A stretch of DNA of 37,445 nt, taken from Clostridia bacterium. Lineage in GTDB: Bacteria > Bacillota > Clostridia > Oscillospirales > CAG-272. The stretch covers positions 1 through 37,445 of the forward strand of contig JAGCLY010000077.1 in NCBI GenBank assembly GCA_017646745.1, in the 5' to 3' direction. The translations under genes and the position numbers were made by a program. Every line of letters begins with the position of its first letter. Positions within the stretch are counted from its first letter, which is position 1. The notes under the pieces are model-generated. The model was not told where the DNA came from and did not search any database. It was given only the letters and a program-made list of their open reading frames with translations. This document shows positions 16,796 through 24,676 of this stretch, in pieces.

Positions 16796-18544
16796 ATGAG
16801 AAAAAGAACTTTGTTAAGTACTATTTTAGTTTTTCTTTGTTTAGCATTATTACTGTCCGGTTGTAACTACTTTCAACCGAATAACAGCGATCAAGACGGT
16901 AACGGAGGTGCAGTATTACCCGATGAAGACCAATCCAAAGGTAATACCGATAACAAGGATAACGGTGATCAGGACGGTAACGGAGGTGTAGTATTACCCG
17001 ATGAAGACCAATCCGAAGGTAATACCGATAACAAGGATAACAGCGATCAGGACGGTAACGGAGGTGTAGTATTACCCGATGAAGACCAATCCGAAGGTAA
17101 TACCGATAACAAGGATAACGGCGATCAGGATGGTAACGGAGGTGTAGTATTACCTGATGAAGACCAATCCGAAGGTAATACCGATAACAAAGATGACAAT
17201 GATAATAACAACGAGAATACCGGAAACGAAAACGGTAAAGTAGATTTACCGGATGATTACGTTATTACTATGTCGGATATGGAGTGCTTCTTACTAACGA
17301 AAGATGAACAATATCCGATAACAAACGAATATGTTGAATTATACCAACAAGAAAGCGGTGGATATATCAGCAACGCTTTGAAAGCCGGATTAGTTGTTGA
17401 TAAAGCGCAACATCTTCCATCACAAAAATGGCATTATTTCGAATCATGGTTATATTCGACAATTGATGAAGGAATGTTATGGGATGCTTCTGCCTCTGAT
17501 AGATCATACGGCAAATTTTCTTGTCCGGAATTGTTATTATGGATAATTGAAGCTACAGGTGTTGATTCTGAAAAAGTAAGAGAGGCTAAAGATATTGCTA
17601 TTGAAGGAAAAGAAAATGGCACAAGAGTATCTACAATTTGTGCTAATATTCGCGCTGCAGTACCTTTTAATACATATTTAAGACCTCTGATTATTGACTT
17701 CCTTGAAAACAACCCCGCCAACTATCAAACCCATACTCTTACTGTAAATGCCGATAGTGCATATCAATTATCAGCAGTAAATGATAAGTATAAGGAAAGA
17801 GAAACCGTTACCTTATCTATATTAATGACAGACAATACTAAAGAAATTGCCAAAGTAACGGCTAACGGCAAAATTTTAGAGGCTTCAAGTGGTACAACAT
17901 ATAAATTTTCCATGCCCGGTGAAGACGTAAAAATAGTAATAACGTTAAAAGATAAATCCATTATTACTCCACCGGTAGAAGCTACAAAGGATTACTATTA
18001 CGATATAGTTTATCAATTACCCGGAAAACAAGCAGTTAAATTTACCGATCCAACAGACGCATACAACGTAATTCAATTTAATGGAAAACAAGAAAATATT
18101 ATCTCGAGTGTAAGCAATATCACTAACATATATGGTGGCGGTAGAGGTGGTTCAGGTGATAATATTTGGTACGGTAATAATATGTTGAAACTAGGAACCA
18201 CAAGCGTTACCGGTAGCATCACAATAGAATTAACCGAAAATGTTACCGGAGTAATTATTACCGGTTATGTAACTAATAATAAATGTAACATTCGTGTTGG
18301 CGATAGCAGTTCTACTATCTGGTCTGGAAATGGTGATGATGGTAAAACTACTTTAATAACAGCAAAAGATGATTATTTTATGAATGTTGCCGGTAAAGAT
18401 ACTGTGGCTGCAAATGCTACATCAACAATTCAAATTAATTTCCAAAGCACAAATAGCTTAACTATATCTACTGAAAAAAATGGCTCTGCATATTATGTTT
18501 TATATATAACTTCAATTGAGTTTATAGTAGATGAAGCAGCATAA
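16796..18544 (+). CDS. Repeat-bearing surface lipoprotein of unknown function
   Basis: 582 residues from the ATG at 16796, which has AAAAGGAG seven bases upstream; an ATG 27 bases earlier lacks a good RBS. The signal peptide ends in LLSGC, so the protein is probably lipid-anchored outside. Next comes a stalk of four 26-residue acidic repeats (core DQDGNGGVVLPDEDQSEGN). A helical domain follows (about 160-320, Trp/Tyr-rich), then a Bacterial-repeat-like segment with SSGTTYKFSMPGEDVKIVI, then a C-terminal beta-rich domain (about 420-582) with GSITIELTENVTGVIITGY resembling carbohydrate-binding jelly rolls on clostridial surface proteins. No catalytic motif is recognised. Adhesin or ligand-binding is a guess. 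Codon use is more AT-rich than opp or ackA. Confidence 0.82.
   Translation: MRKRTLLSTILVFLCLALLLSGCNYFQPNNSDQDGNGGAVLPDEDQSKGNTDNKDNGDQDGNGGVVLPDEDQSEGNTDNKDNSDQDGNGGVVLPDEDQSEGNTDNKDNGDQDGNGGVVLPDEDQSEGNTDNKDDNDNNNENTGNENGKVDLPDDYVITMSDMECFLLTKDEQYPITNEYVELYQQESGGYISNALKAGLVVDKAQHLPSQKWHYFESWLYSTIDEGMLWDASASDRSYGKFSCPELLLWIIEATGVDSEKVREAKDIAIEGKENGTRVSTICANIRAAVPFNTYLRPLIIDFLENNPANYQTHTLTVNADSAYQLSAVNDKYKERETVTLSILMTDNTKEIAKVTANGKILEASSGTTYKFSMPGEDVKIVITLKDKSIITPPVEATKDYYYDIVYQLPGKQAVKFTDPTDAYNVIQFNGKQENIISSVSNITNIYGGGRGGSGDNIWYGNNMLKLGTTSVTGSITIELTENVTGVIITGYVTNNKCNIRVGDSSSTIWSGNGDDGKTTLITAKDDYFMNVAGKDTVAANATSTIQINFQSTNSLTISTEKNGSAYYVLYITSIEFIVDEAA
16889..17200 (+). repeat. Four tandem 78-bp repeats coding the lipoprotein stalk
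   Basis: Units start at 16889, 16967, 17045 and 17123, each 26 codons, and differ at only a few bases; unit 4 diverges in its last codons. High DNA identity, not only protein identity, points to recent duplication by slippage or recombination. Copy number is likely to vary between strains. Confidence 0.93.
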
Positions 18545-18563
18545 AGATACACTAAATTCTTAA

Positions 18564-18609
18564 ATAAAAAAGGATATCTTTCATAAATTGATATGATATC
18601 CTTTTTTAT
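18564..18609 (+). terminator. Terminator of the repeat lipoprotein gene
   Basis: A 15-bp stem (18564-18578 with 18595-18609, core AAAAAAGGATATC) closes a 16-base loop and ends in a T-rich tail, 20 bases after the stop codon. Confidence 0.9.
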
Positions 18610-18662
18610 TTTTAAATTTTATCTAATTTTTCCATCTTACATTTTTCATTTTCTCCCTACAA

Positions 18663-18808
18663 TAAAAAAGCGCACAGCAGAAACCGCGCACCGAAAAACG
18701 AGGTTTCGCTCATTGCGCCTACATAATTTCATATCGAGACGGATATGACAAGCAAAGCCTACGGTTTTACCAAACTTAGGCTGTTTCGAAATATTAAAAT
18801 TGTGTAGC
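18663..18808 (-). ncRNA. Candidate structured small RNA, ~145 nt
   Basis: Read on the minus strand this gene-free stretch has an extended -10 box just upstream and ends in a hairpin (18718-18670, GCGCA/TGCGC with inner GAAACC/GGTTTC) plus six Ts. Between them, CTACACAATTT (18807-18797) pairs with AAATTATGTAG (18729-18719) over 11 positions with one mismatch. It closes a junction holding two hairpins: GCCTA/TAGGC (18781-18757) and CATATC/GATATG with a six-base loop (18747-18730). I do not recognise the family. On the plus strand the junction has some look of a c-di-GMP-I riboswitch (GAGA loop, GCAAAGCC), but no plus gene follows. Confidence 0.5.
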
Positions 18809-18814
18809 ACGATT

Positions 18815-18823
18815 ATTGTATCA
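18815..18823 (-). promoter_or_regulatory. Extended -10 promoter of the candidate RNA
   Basis: TGATACAAT on the minus strand is an extended -10 element (TG-N-TACAAT). No good -35 box lies 17 bases upstream (ATTAAT). A start near 18808 would place the first closing-stem base at the 5' end of the RNA. Confidence 0.45.
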
Positions 18824-18972
18824 CATTTTAAGGGAAAATTAATATATAATAATGCAAAAAGCAAAAAGATCCCATCCACCTAGAGCGCAAAAAAACTCGG
18901 AAGATAGGCTCTTTTTATCGCAAACTATGATTTTTATACTTCAAAAGGGCAAAATCCCCCTAAAAAGCAATA

Positions 18973-19016
18973 AAAAACGCAGAATTGGCACAAATAATTG
19001 TATCCTTTTCTGCGTT
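18973..19016. repeat. Hairpin repeat, copy 2
   Basis: This matches 13187-13233 with only a few changes, which fall in the loop. Stem AACGCAGAA (18976-18984) with TTCTGCGTT (19008-19016). No gene ends at this copy on either strand (the nearest is the minus-strand RX4H gene at 19177), so it looks like a mobile or repeated hairpin and not a dedicated terminator. Confidence 0.6.
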
Positions 19017-19035
19017 CTTATTTGTGAAAGGACTA

Positions 19036-19140
19036 TGAAAAGGATACAAAATCCTGATGGGTGCAAAAACGGATGAGTGGGTGCAAAAACGGATGATTTT
19101 TTCAAAAATGGGTTCAATTTTAACGAATGGGTGCATTTTT
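19036..19140. mobile_element. ~20-bp repeat units, second copy of the IS21-like end array
   Basis: Units: GGATACAAAATCCTGATG, GGTGCAAAAACGGATGAGTG, GGTGCAAAAACGGATG, GGTTCAATTTTAACGAATG and GGTGCATTTTT. The order is the same as at 16432-16515, in direct orientation, so the two arrays flank the repeat lipoprotein and RNA candidate. The remainder of 18824-19176 contains no credible gene. Confidence 0.45.
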
Positions 19141-19176
19141 ATAGTCTGCAGACGATAAAAAACATAAAAAAGTTTT

Positions 19177-20286
19177 TTAGAACCTTTTACATAGCGCCTT
19201 AATATATTTTGAATAATTTTCTTCTATTTGCCTTATTTCCTTAAACTTAAATTTAGAATCCGCCAACACTGCGCACATGGCAAGAGTATCAAGTGATAAT
19301 GTTATAAAAACTCTTATCATCTGCTGACCATTTACGGATATCGATTCTGTAGAAGATACTTTATCTACAGTTTCTATATCCACCGGGGTTGCGCAGCCTT
19401 TTAGTAATTTGTCAAAATGCTCACCATGGTATAACACTTTTACGAACAATAAATTATTTCGAATATGCATTTTTAGTAATTCTTTGCACGCTTTGACATC
19501 CAAATTAATTAAATTCAATTTTTTCTGCGTTGAAGAATTCCAAAAATCAGAATTCATTTCATGTTCATTTGAAGCAATGCGTATATCTTCTTCGTTTTCA
19601 AATTCATTTGCAGTAATGATTATTTCTGCGCATGAATCAAAGAAATCTTCATTAAAATGAATTTGCATTGCTTTTTCATGTATTCTTATTATACATTTCT
19701 GAAATTGGATAATGTATGGGAGGATATCTATTTGCTCGTCTTGCTTTTTTAGAAAATCAATCTCATCCGTCTTCCATTCATCAAACTGCGCCAATAATCT
19801 ATCACGTTGCGTATAAACTATATGTTTTTTTGCGCCCTCTTCGTCTACACTGTGGGAAACACTAGAAATTATATTTCCGCAATGCTGATCAAAATTCCTT
19901 AATCTATACATTATACGATATTCCATATATTTATCGTATTCATCAGCTTGTGCTTGCTTAAAACTTTGAAACTCCGAAGATTTTTTTCCGAATGTACGAG
20001 CAAGGTATGTCTCCCAATTGTCTACATATTTTTTGAAGTAAAATAAGTAGTTTGAAAGCGTTGTTTGTATTTTTTTATAATCATATAAGCTTCTCGCCTT
20101 ATCTAGATTGTCAAGCAATATTAACAACTCATTATATTCTTGACTTACAGATTGAATTCGGTCATTATCCATTCGCATACTTGTTATTTTACGAATATGC
20201 TTATATAACTCTTCAAACTCATCCTCAGACATTTCCCTCTGAAAAATTAAAGATTTATTATTTGTGTCAATAAAATAGTAATGCAA
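19177..20286 (-). CDS. Hypothetical protein with RX4H (HEPN-like) motif
   Basis: 369 residues if read from the TTG at 20286, which has AGGAG seven bases upstream; an upstream in-frame GTG at 20304 would sit inside that RBS. The protein is helical, charged and without membrane segments. Its central part has a conserved-looking core, NYLFYFKKYVDNWETYLAR then YMEYRIMYRLRNFDQHCGN, where Arg130 to His135 fits the RX4H motif of HEPN ribonucleases. I know this pattern (YxLRNYxQHxG) from uncharacterised bacterial proteins. It follows the HNH-like gene by 42 bases on the same strand, under the promoter at 21170-21198. A nuclease or RNA-binding defence role is inference. AT-rich. Confidence 0.65.
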   Translation of the reverse strand: MHYYFIDTNNKSLIFQREMSEDEFEELYKHIRKITSMRMDNDRIQSVSQEYNELLILLDNLDKARSLYDYKKIQTTLSNYLFYFKKYVDNWETYLARTFGKKSSEFQSFKQAQADEYDKYMEYRIMYRLRNFDQHCGNIISSVSHSVDEEGAKKHIVYTQRDRLLAQFDEWKTDEIDFLKKQDEQIDILPYIIQFQKCIIRIHEKAMQIHFNEDFFDSCAEIIITANEFENEEDIRIASNEHEMNSDFWNSSTQKKLNLINLDVKACKELLKMHIRNNLLFVKVLYHGEHFDKLLKGCATPVDIETVDKVSSTESISVNGQQMIRVFITLSLDTLAMCAVLADSKFKFKEIRQIEENYSKYIKALCKRF

Positions 20287-20328
20287 ATTATTTCTCCTGT
20301 ACACCCTATATTCTAGGTTTTGCTCTCA

Positions 20329-21138
20329 TTATGTATCATTTTCTTCCGCCCATTTTTTGTTGTTTTCAACGCACTCAATGATTTCTTCCTTGGTTCGGTA
20401 ATATGCGGGGAAAACATCATTTACTTCTTTTATGCATAAAGGCATCTCCACCGTAGCTGTATCGTCATATTTGCAATCGGCGAAGCTCGTAATGTCTATG
20501 CCTTCATATTTCCACGAGGGGAATGGGTCAAAATAAAGTAAAAATCCAAGCGGATATGCAGTTATTTCACTTAACGCGATAGACTCACATTTCTCCTCTC
20601 CCATCATCAGAAGCACCGAAAGAGGTGCGTATTTAATCATATTGCTTTTGGTGAAATACATACACAGCTTGTACTTGTTTTTATCTAAGCCAACGGCGTC
20701 TTTGTCCAACACGAACTTACGTAGCGGCTCAAACCTCGGGTCATCGCCATTATTTATAGAGCAGAACATTGAAATAACCTGCTTAATAAAACGCAGCGGA
20801 TGGATTTCACGAATCCCAATTCCGTTAACGTCAGGCTCAATAGGCTCACGTAATGTGTGGTTGATAATATGAGCCATCAGTTTATAATCATCACCATACC
20901 ACGAGCCGGTGAGATTGTTGCAGGATTCGCATAGGGAGTATTTTCCCATCCCCCTTTGCTGATTGGTGTAAGGAAGTCCCTCTATCTCCCAAGGCATCCG
21001 ATCGTCATCAAGCATAAGCTTATCACCGCTTACGGGTTTGGCAGGGGTGGAGTTAAATGATGAATGAGGCGGGATATGCTCAAATGAAAGTTCGCATTCA
21101 TTGCGGCACAATGCACATTTACCAATATGTTTTTTCAT
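20329..21138 (-). CDS. HNH-endonuclease-like zinc protein
   Basis: 269 residues from the ATG at 21138, with GGGAGG five bases upstream; the ATG at 21153 lies before that RBS and is rejected. The N-terminus has Cys8-x2-Cys11, LSFEHIPP (His21) and SLCESCNN (Cys70-x2-Cys73-Asn), the layout of zinc-stabilised HNH or related finger nucleases: two CxxC knuckles around a central His and a terminal Asn. The rest (about 90-269) has no recognised domain. It heads a two-gene operon with the RX4H protein and is divergent from CBASS, which suggests a defence role. HNH catalysis is likely but one could argue for a binding-only zinc finger. Confidence 0.65.
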   Translation of the reverse strand: MKKHIGKCALCRNECELSFEHIPPHSSFNSTPAKPVSGDKLMLDDDRMPWEIEGLPYTNQQRGMGKYSLCESCNNLTGSWYGDDYKLMAHIINHTLREPIEPDVNGIGIREIHPLRFIKQVISMFCSINNGDDPRFEPLRKFVLDKDAVGLDKNKYKLCMYFTKSNMIKYAPLSVLLMMGEEKCESIALSEITAYPLGFLLYFDPFPSWKYEGIDITSFADCKYDDTATVEMPLCIKEVNDVFPAYYRTKEEIIECVENNKKWAEENDT

Positions 21139-21169
21139 AACTACCTCCCACAATGTTTTTCATAAGATA

Positions 21170-21198
21170 ATTATATCACAAAAATGGTAAATCGTCAA
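21170..21198 (-). promoter_or_regulatory. Promoter of the HNH/RX4H operon
   Basis: TTGACG (21198-21193), 17-base spacer, TATAAT (21175-21170). The start codon is about 32 bases below the -10. A small imperfect hairpin (21233-21255) lies between this and the divergent CBASS promoter. Confidence 0.8.
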
Positions 21199-21367
21199 TA
21201 TTTTGCATACTCGGCAGTTCTTAAAAACAAAACGGCAAGCATTTTTCGCTTACCGCTCTACTGCTTGACTTTTATATCTTTCCTGCTTGAATCGTTGTTT
21301 TCTGCTTTGGAATAGTCAATTTACATACTTTTTTGTGATCGGCATATAATAATTCAGCCTATTTATC

Positions 21368-21396
21368 TTGAAAAAAGTCTATTTTTGTAGTATAAT
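21368..21396 (+). promoter_or_regulatory. Promoter of the CBASS operon
   Basis: TTGAAA (21368-21373), 17-base spacer, TATAAT (21391-21396). The start codon of the nucleotidyltransferase gene is 35 bases below the -10, with GGGGAG as RBS. Confidence 0.82.
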
Positions 21397-21430
21397 GTAA
21401 ATATAAAATATTTGCAAAACGGGGAGATAT

Positions 21431-22336
21431 ATGGACACCATAAATATAACCGATGATTTTTCTGCGTTTTGCAGAAATCTTGAAATTTCTAGTGATACAC
21501 AGGAAACAGTAAAATCTCGTCTTAAAAGTATAGTAAAACGCATCAATTTAGACTTTTGGAACAGCGACTCAGACAACACTCACTTTTTAGTCGTTGGATC
21601 TTATGGTCGAGGCACCGCTATCGCTACTAGTGACATTGATGTTGTTATAGAGCTTCCATGGAGCGAATTTTCTCGCTTCGACAATTATTCAGGAAATGGT
21701 CAGTCTGCATTGCTCCAGTCAGTAAGAGAATCGTTATTAAAAACGTATTCAACTTCCAAAATATCAGGAGACGGGCAAGTTGTTGATATTGATTTTAGTG
21801 ACGGAATAAAGTTCGAAATCGTCCCTGCTTTTAAACATACCAATGGTAGCTATACATATGCCGACACGAACAATGGCGGCTCTTGGGAAACAATGGACCC
21901 GTCTTTTGAAATGTATCTTTTTTCTGCGGCAGATTCGAAATACAATGGTAATTTAGTACGATTGTGCCGTATGTCTCGTGCGTGGAAAGAAAAAATGACG
22001 GTGTTGATGCCGGGTATATTAATCGATAGTATTGCTTACTATTTTCTTCAAAATTACAAATATGCGGGAAATTCATTTATTTATTATGATTGGATATCTA
22101 GGGATTTTTTTAAATATATCCTAGATCGCTTGGAGAAAGAACCTTCAGCAAACAAGTGGGACAGAATCATGCCATCAGAGAAAATAACTATGAAACACCC
22201 CGGTTCAGTAAAAACAGATTCAAAAAAAGCATATGACTTATCGTGTCAAGCCATTTCTGCTTGTGAAGAAAAATGGTATTACACGTGGCACGAAAAATGG
22301 AGGAGCATTTATGGAACAAAATTCCCAGACGCATAG
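21431..22336 (+). CDS. CBASS CD-NTase (SMODS nucleotidyltransferase)
   Basis: 301 residues. The nucleotidyltransferase core is clear: Gly56-Ser57 in VVGSYGRGTAIATSDIDVVI, the metal-binding pair Asp68 and Asp70, and a third acidic residue, Glu129, in KFEIVPAF. This matches the SMODS/CD-NTase family, which makes cyclic di- or trinucleotide second messengers when a phage is sensed. Base preference cannot be read here. The gene overlaps the downstream SLATT gene by 26 bases, the hallmark of a compact CBASS operon. No Cap2/Cap3 or HORMA/TRIP13 genes are present, so this is type I-like. Known CBASS modules kill or arrest the infected cell through the effector. Confidence 0.88.
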   Translation: MDTINITDDFSAFCRNLEISSDTQETVKSRLKSIVKRINLDFWNSDSDNTHFLVVGSYGRGTAIATSDIDVVIELPWSEFSRFDNYSGNGQSALLQSVRESLLKTYSTSKISGDGQVVDIDFSDGIKFEIVPAFKHTNGSYTYADTNNGGSWETMDPSFEMYLFSAADSKYNGNLVRLCRMSRAWKEKMTVLMPGILIDSIAYYFLQNYKYAGNSFIYYDWISRDFFKYILDRLEKEPSANKWDRIMPSEKITMKHPGSVKTDSKKAYDLSCQAISACEEKWYYTWHEKWRSIYGTKFPDA

Positions 22337-22907
22337 AAACAATCTTCGCATGCAGCTAATGGAAGCATACGGTCGTGTGGTATATAGCTATATTGCGCAT
22401 TGGAAAAAAGTAGACTTCCTCTCAAAGAAAAATAAAATAATAAAATATACACAAATTATACTCTCTGCACTTACTGCCGGAGGATTTATTAGTTCCGTGA
22501 TAACCAACGAAACGGCACTAACCTATGTAAGCGGAGTTTGTTCTGCAATTCTCCTGGGTATAACATTATACTTCAAAGATTTTAATCTAAGTTTGGAAAT
22601 CACTCGCCACTCCGCAGTAGCAAATGCTCTTTGGATAGTTAGGGAAGAATACATATCTCTTCTGACTGATTTTTCAAACTTATCAAATGATGAAATATGC
22701 GATAGAAGAAATCAGCTCCAAAAAAGAACGGCAGAAATATATGAGACCGCCCCCAAAACAGATTCTAAAAGTTACGAAGCAGCGCAAAAAGCCCTGAAAT
22801 GTGAAGAAGAACAATTCTTTACTGCTGATGAACTATATCAGTTGTTGCCCATTCACCTGAGAGAAGAAATAACAAACAATACGCAAACCAACAGTTCGCA
22901 ACAGTAG
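22311..22907 (+). CDS. SLATT-domain two-TM effector of CBASS
   Basis: 198 residues from the ATG at 22311 (GGAGGAG upstream inside the previous gene); an earlier ATG would give an unsupported 26-residue extension. An amphipathic N-terminus (NLRMQLMEAYGRVVYSY) leads to two adjacent transmembrane helices at about 46-64 and 69-87, then a cytoplasmic helical tail containing HSAVANALWIVREEYISLL. This is the SLATT layout (SMODS and SLOG-associated 2TM effector). Members are thought to disrupt the inner membrane after binding the nucleotide made by the partner enzyme. The fit of both partners makes the call stronger than either alone. Confidence 0.85.
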   Translation: MEQNSQTHRNNLRMQLMEAYGRVVYSYIAHWKKVDFLSKKNKIIKYTQIILSALTAGGFISSVITNETALTYVSGVCSAILLGITLYFKDFNLSLEITRHSAVANALWIVREEYISLLTDFSNLSNDEICDRRNQLQKRTAEIYETAPKTDSKSYEAAQKALKCEEEQFFTADELYQLLPIHLREEITNNTQTNSSQQ

Positions 22908-22937
22908 TTTTTTCTTCGCTTGTTGCAATTGCGCAAA

Positions 22938-22983
22938 ATAAAATGCCACCTACACCGTTATGTTGTAAGTGGCATTTTTTATC
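22938..22983 (+). terminator. Terminator of the CBASS operon
   Basis: Stem AAAATGCCAC...GTGGCATTTT, extended by TACA/TGTA beyond one mismatch, with a T run, about 30 bases after the SLATT stop codon. Confidence 0.88.
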
Positions 22984-23039
22984 GTTTCCGTGAGATTGTC
23001 GCAAAATTAAAAAATATTAGTTATCGTCAAATTTGGTTT

Positions 23040-23228
23040 TTAATAATCGATCACTACAACGATTTTATGGCAATGTTCACACTTATAAGCGGGAGACCCT
23101 GAAGCAAATAGCTTTACATCATCTTTACCTTTAAGAATTGTAAACTTGTCTCCATTTTTGCTCCATAAAGCTCTTTGACCATAAAAATAACCCTGTTCCA
23201 TTTCTTTACCACATTTAGGACATTTCAT
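23040..23228 (-). CDS. Small zinc-ribbon protein (DUF6487-like)
   Basis: 62 residues from the ATG at 23228, preceded by AAGGGGGT with good spacing; upstream codons are not supported. MKCPKCGKEMEQGYFYG and YKCEHCHKI give two CxxC knuckles forming a zinc ribbon around a short beta core. The pattern fits the DUF6487 family as I remember it; function unknown. Single gene on the minus strand, converging with CBASS. Confidence 0.75.
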   Translation of the reverse strand: MKCPKCGKEMEQGYFYGQRALWSKNGDKFTILKGKDDVKLFASGSPAYKCEHCHKIVVVIDY

Positions 23229-23326
23229 TTCGGTTACCCCCTTTTTATAATTATTCAATTATAGTATAGCGTATTTTTATTCTCCATCTTCAAATGCGCC
23301 TGCTTCCCGTGCAAGCTCATTCAAAT

Positions 23327-23416
23327 TCAATTAATCGGCTGTTTTGACAATGTAACCTTTCCATCGACCACCTTATAGTATGAGCCTGTGTGTACATAGT
23401 GCGTCGCAGGCTCTCT
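23327..23416 (-). pseudogene. C-terminal remnant of a lipoprotein-like gene
   Basis: A minus-strand frame with no start codon reads about 29 residues to a TGA at 23327: REPATHYVHTG then SYYKVVDGKVTLSKQPIN. It resembles the end of the adjacent lipoprotein (YEILDDGKVKISEPG) but is in another frame, directly after that gene. It is best explained as the tail of a deleted paralogue. Too short to be certain. Confidence 0.4.
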
Positions 23417-23427
23417 ATGGTTATTTA

Positions 23428-24090
23428 TTATTTGGGATCGTCATAAACTGTTTTTCCGGGTTCGGATATTTTGACCTTACCGTCGTCAAGTATTTCGTAT
23501 TTTAAGCCCTTGTCAGCTCCGTTAGCAATACGATATAAATTTTGAGAAGGAATATAGGCAATCTCAAAAACACCGATGCAAACAAAGCCCGTGGTAAGCT
23601 CAAAAGTTTCTTGCGGAATCGTTAATGTTTCGGTATGCTCGTATTTACTACCGAAAATATTGTTTTCCACATCGTAATTTTCATTGTAATCATCAAGACT
23701 GATTTCTTTGACAAAATAAAGTCCTTCAATGTTTTTATAATCTTCAAAACGAGCTTCACCTAATGTATTGCCATATTTTGAATTGTAAAAGTAGACAGCA
23801 ACACATACAATAGGGCAATCTTCTGTTTCTTCAGCACCCTCAACATAGTTTCCGATATAACCGCCAACTTCACCAACACTTCCGTCACCGTATGAAAAAT
23901 CAAGGGTTACGTTATTAATATCAAACTCTGTTTTATCGCTTTTTATGCCAAAATGAACATCAGGCAATGTTCCAATCCATTTACCGTTAAAACCGATATT
24001 TATTCCTTTGGAATTAGAACAGGAAGCCATAGAAAAACAGAGCAACACCATACATATTGCCGATATAATTCTTAATACAATTTTTCTCAT
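23428..24090 (-). CDS. Lipoprotein of unknown function
   Basis: 220 residues from the ATG at 24090 (AGGAGG six bases upstream); an upstream in-frame TTG lies in the spacer and is unlikely. Signal sequence with lipobox MASC, so anchored outside the membrane. The mature part is acidic and Tyr/Asp-rich, probably beta-structured, with no recognised family. It lies 52 bases below the XRE regulator gene and could share its transcript; the end is followed by the gene remnant at 23327-23416. Confidence 0.7.
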   Translation of the reverse strand: MRKIVLRIISAICMVLLCFSMASCSNSKGINIGFNGKWIGTLPDVHFGIKSDKTEFDINNVTLDFSYGDGSVGEVGGYIGNYVEGAEETEDCPIVCVAVYFYNSKYGNTLGEARFEDYKNIEGLYFVKEISLDDYNENYDVENNIFGSKYEHTETLTIPQETFELTTGFVCIGVFEIAYIPSQNLYRIANGADKGLKYEILDDGKVKISEPGKTVYDDPK

Positions 24091-24142
24091 AAACAACCTC
24101 CTGTTCTTTTTTATTATCGTTTTTCTTATATAGAAACTTTTT

Positions 24143-24655
24143 TCATATCACATAAAGATATGTCGGTATTGACAGCAACCACACGAGAATTAGCGTAAAC
24201 AAGCTATACAGTTCCATTGTCTTATATCCGTTTTTCTTCTTTAGTGTGATTGCTTCAAAAAGCACCAAGCCGAGGATGATGGGCAGAACGAAAACAATGG
24301 ATACCATAAAGCCTCCGATACCCGTCCAACCGTCGTTGATTGTCAGTCTTTCCACGACCGCTATAATCATCATAACGATCAACCCAAGAGTCATAACACC
24401 GCATATCGACGAGTATGCAATGCTGATGATATTGTACTTGTTATATTTGTCCTTTTCCTTCTGACCGCCGATAAGTTCATCTTGCGGTATTTGGAACAGA
24501 ACGGCAAGTCGAGCAAGATTGTCTTTGCTCGGATAACGGTCGCCTGACTCCCACTTGGATACGAGAGTGCGCGACACAAAAATTTGATTTGCCAAGTCCT
24601 CTTGTGTAAGATTGGCGTTTGCTCTTAGCTCTTTGAGCCTATCTTTTAATTCCAT
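24143..24655 (-). CDS. XRE-family regulator fused to membrane helices
   Basis: 170 residues. The N-terminal 60 are a Cro/CI helix-turn-helix (LKELRANANLTQEDLANQIF then SRTLVSKWESGDRYPS). After a linker come three hydrophobic segments at about 76-101, 112-134 and 146-168. Such HTH-TM proteins tether a DNA-binding domain to the membrane and usually sense envelope state or act with small membrane partners. RBS GGAGGTGA lies close to the ATG. It has its own promoter (24677-24705) with a direct repeat beside the -35 that may be its operator. Confidence 0.85.
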   Translation of the reverse strand: MELKDRLKELRANANLTQEDLANQIFVSRTLVSKWESGDRYPSKDNLARLAVLFQIPQDELIGGQKEKDKYNKYNIISIAYSSICGVMTLGLIVMMIIAVVERLTINDGWTGIGGFMVSIVFVLPIILGLVLFEAITLKKKNGYKTMELYSLFTLILVWLLSIPTYLYVI

Positions 24656-24676
24656 ATTGAGATCACCTCCGCTATA

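Noticed and set aside
16889..17200. CRISPR-like or non-coding repeat
   Set aside because: The 78-bp units are in frame with one lipoprotein and continue its reading frame.
18719..18807. c-di-GMP-I (GEMM) riboswitch on the plus strand
   Set aside because: GAGA loop, GCAAAGCC linker and junction topology fit, but the upstream AAACC element and key tail bases do not match well and no plus-strand gene or expression platform follows. Kept only as an alternative to be tested.
18852..19076. Plus-strand 74-codon frame
   Set aside because: Composed of hairpin repeat and end-repeat units; not a plausible protein.
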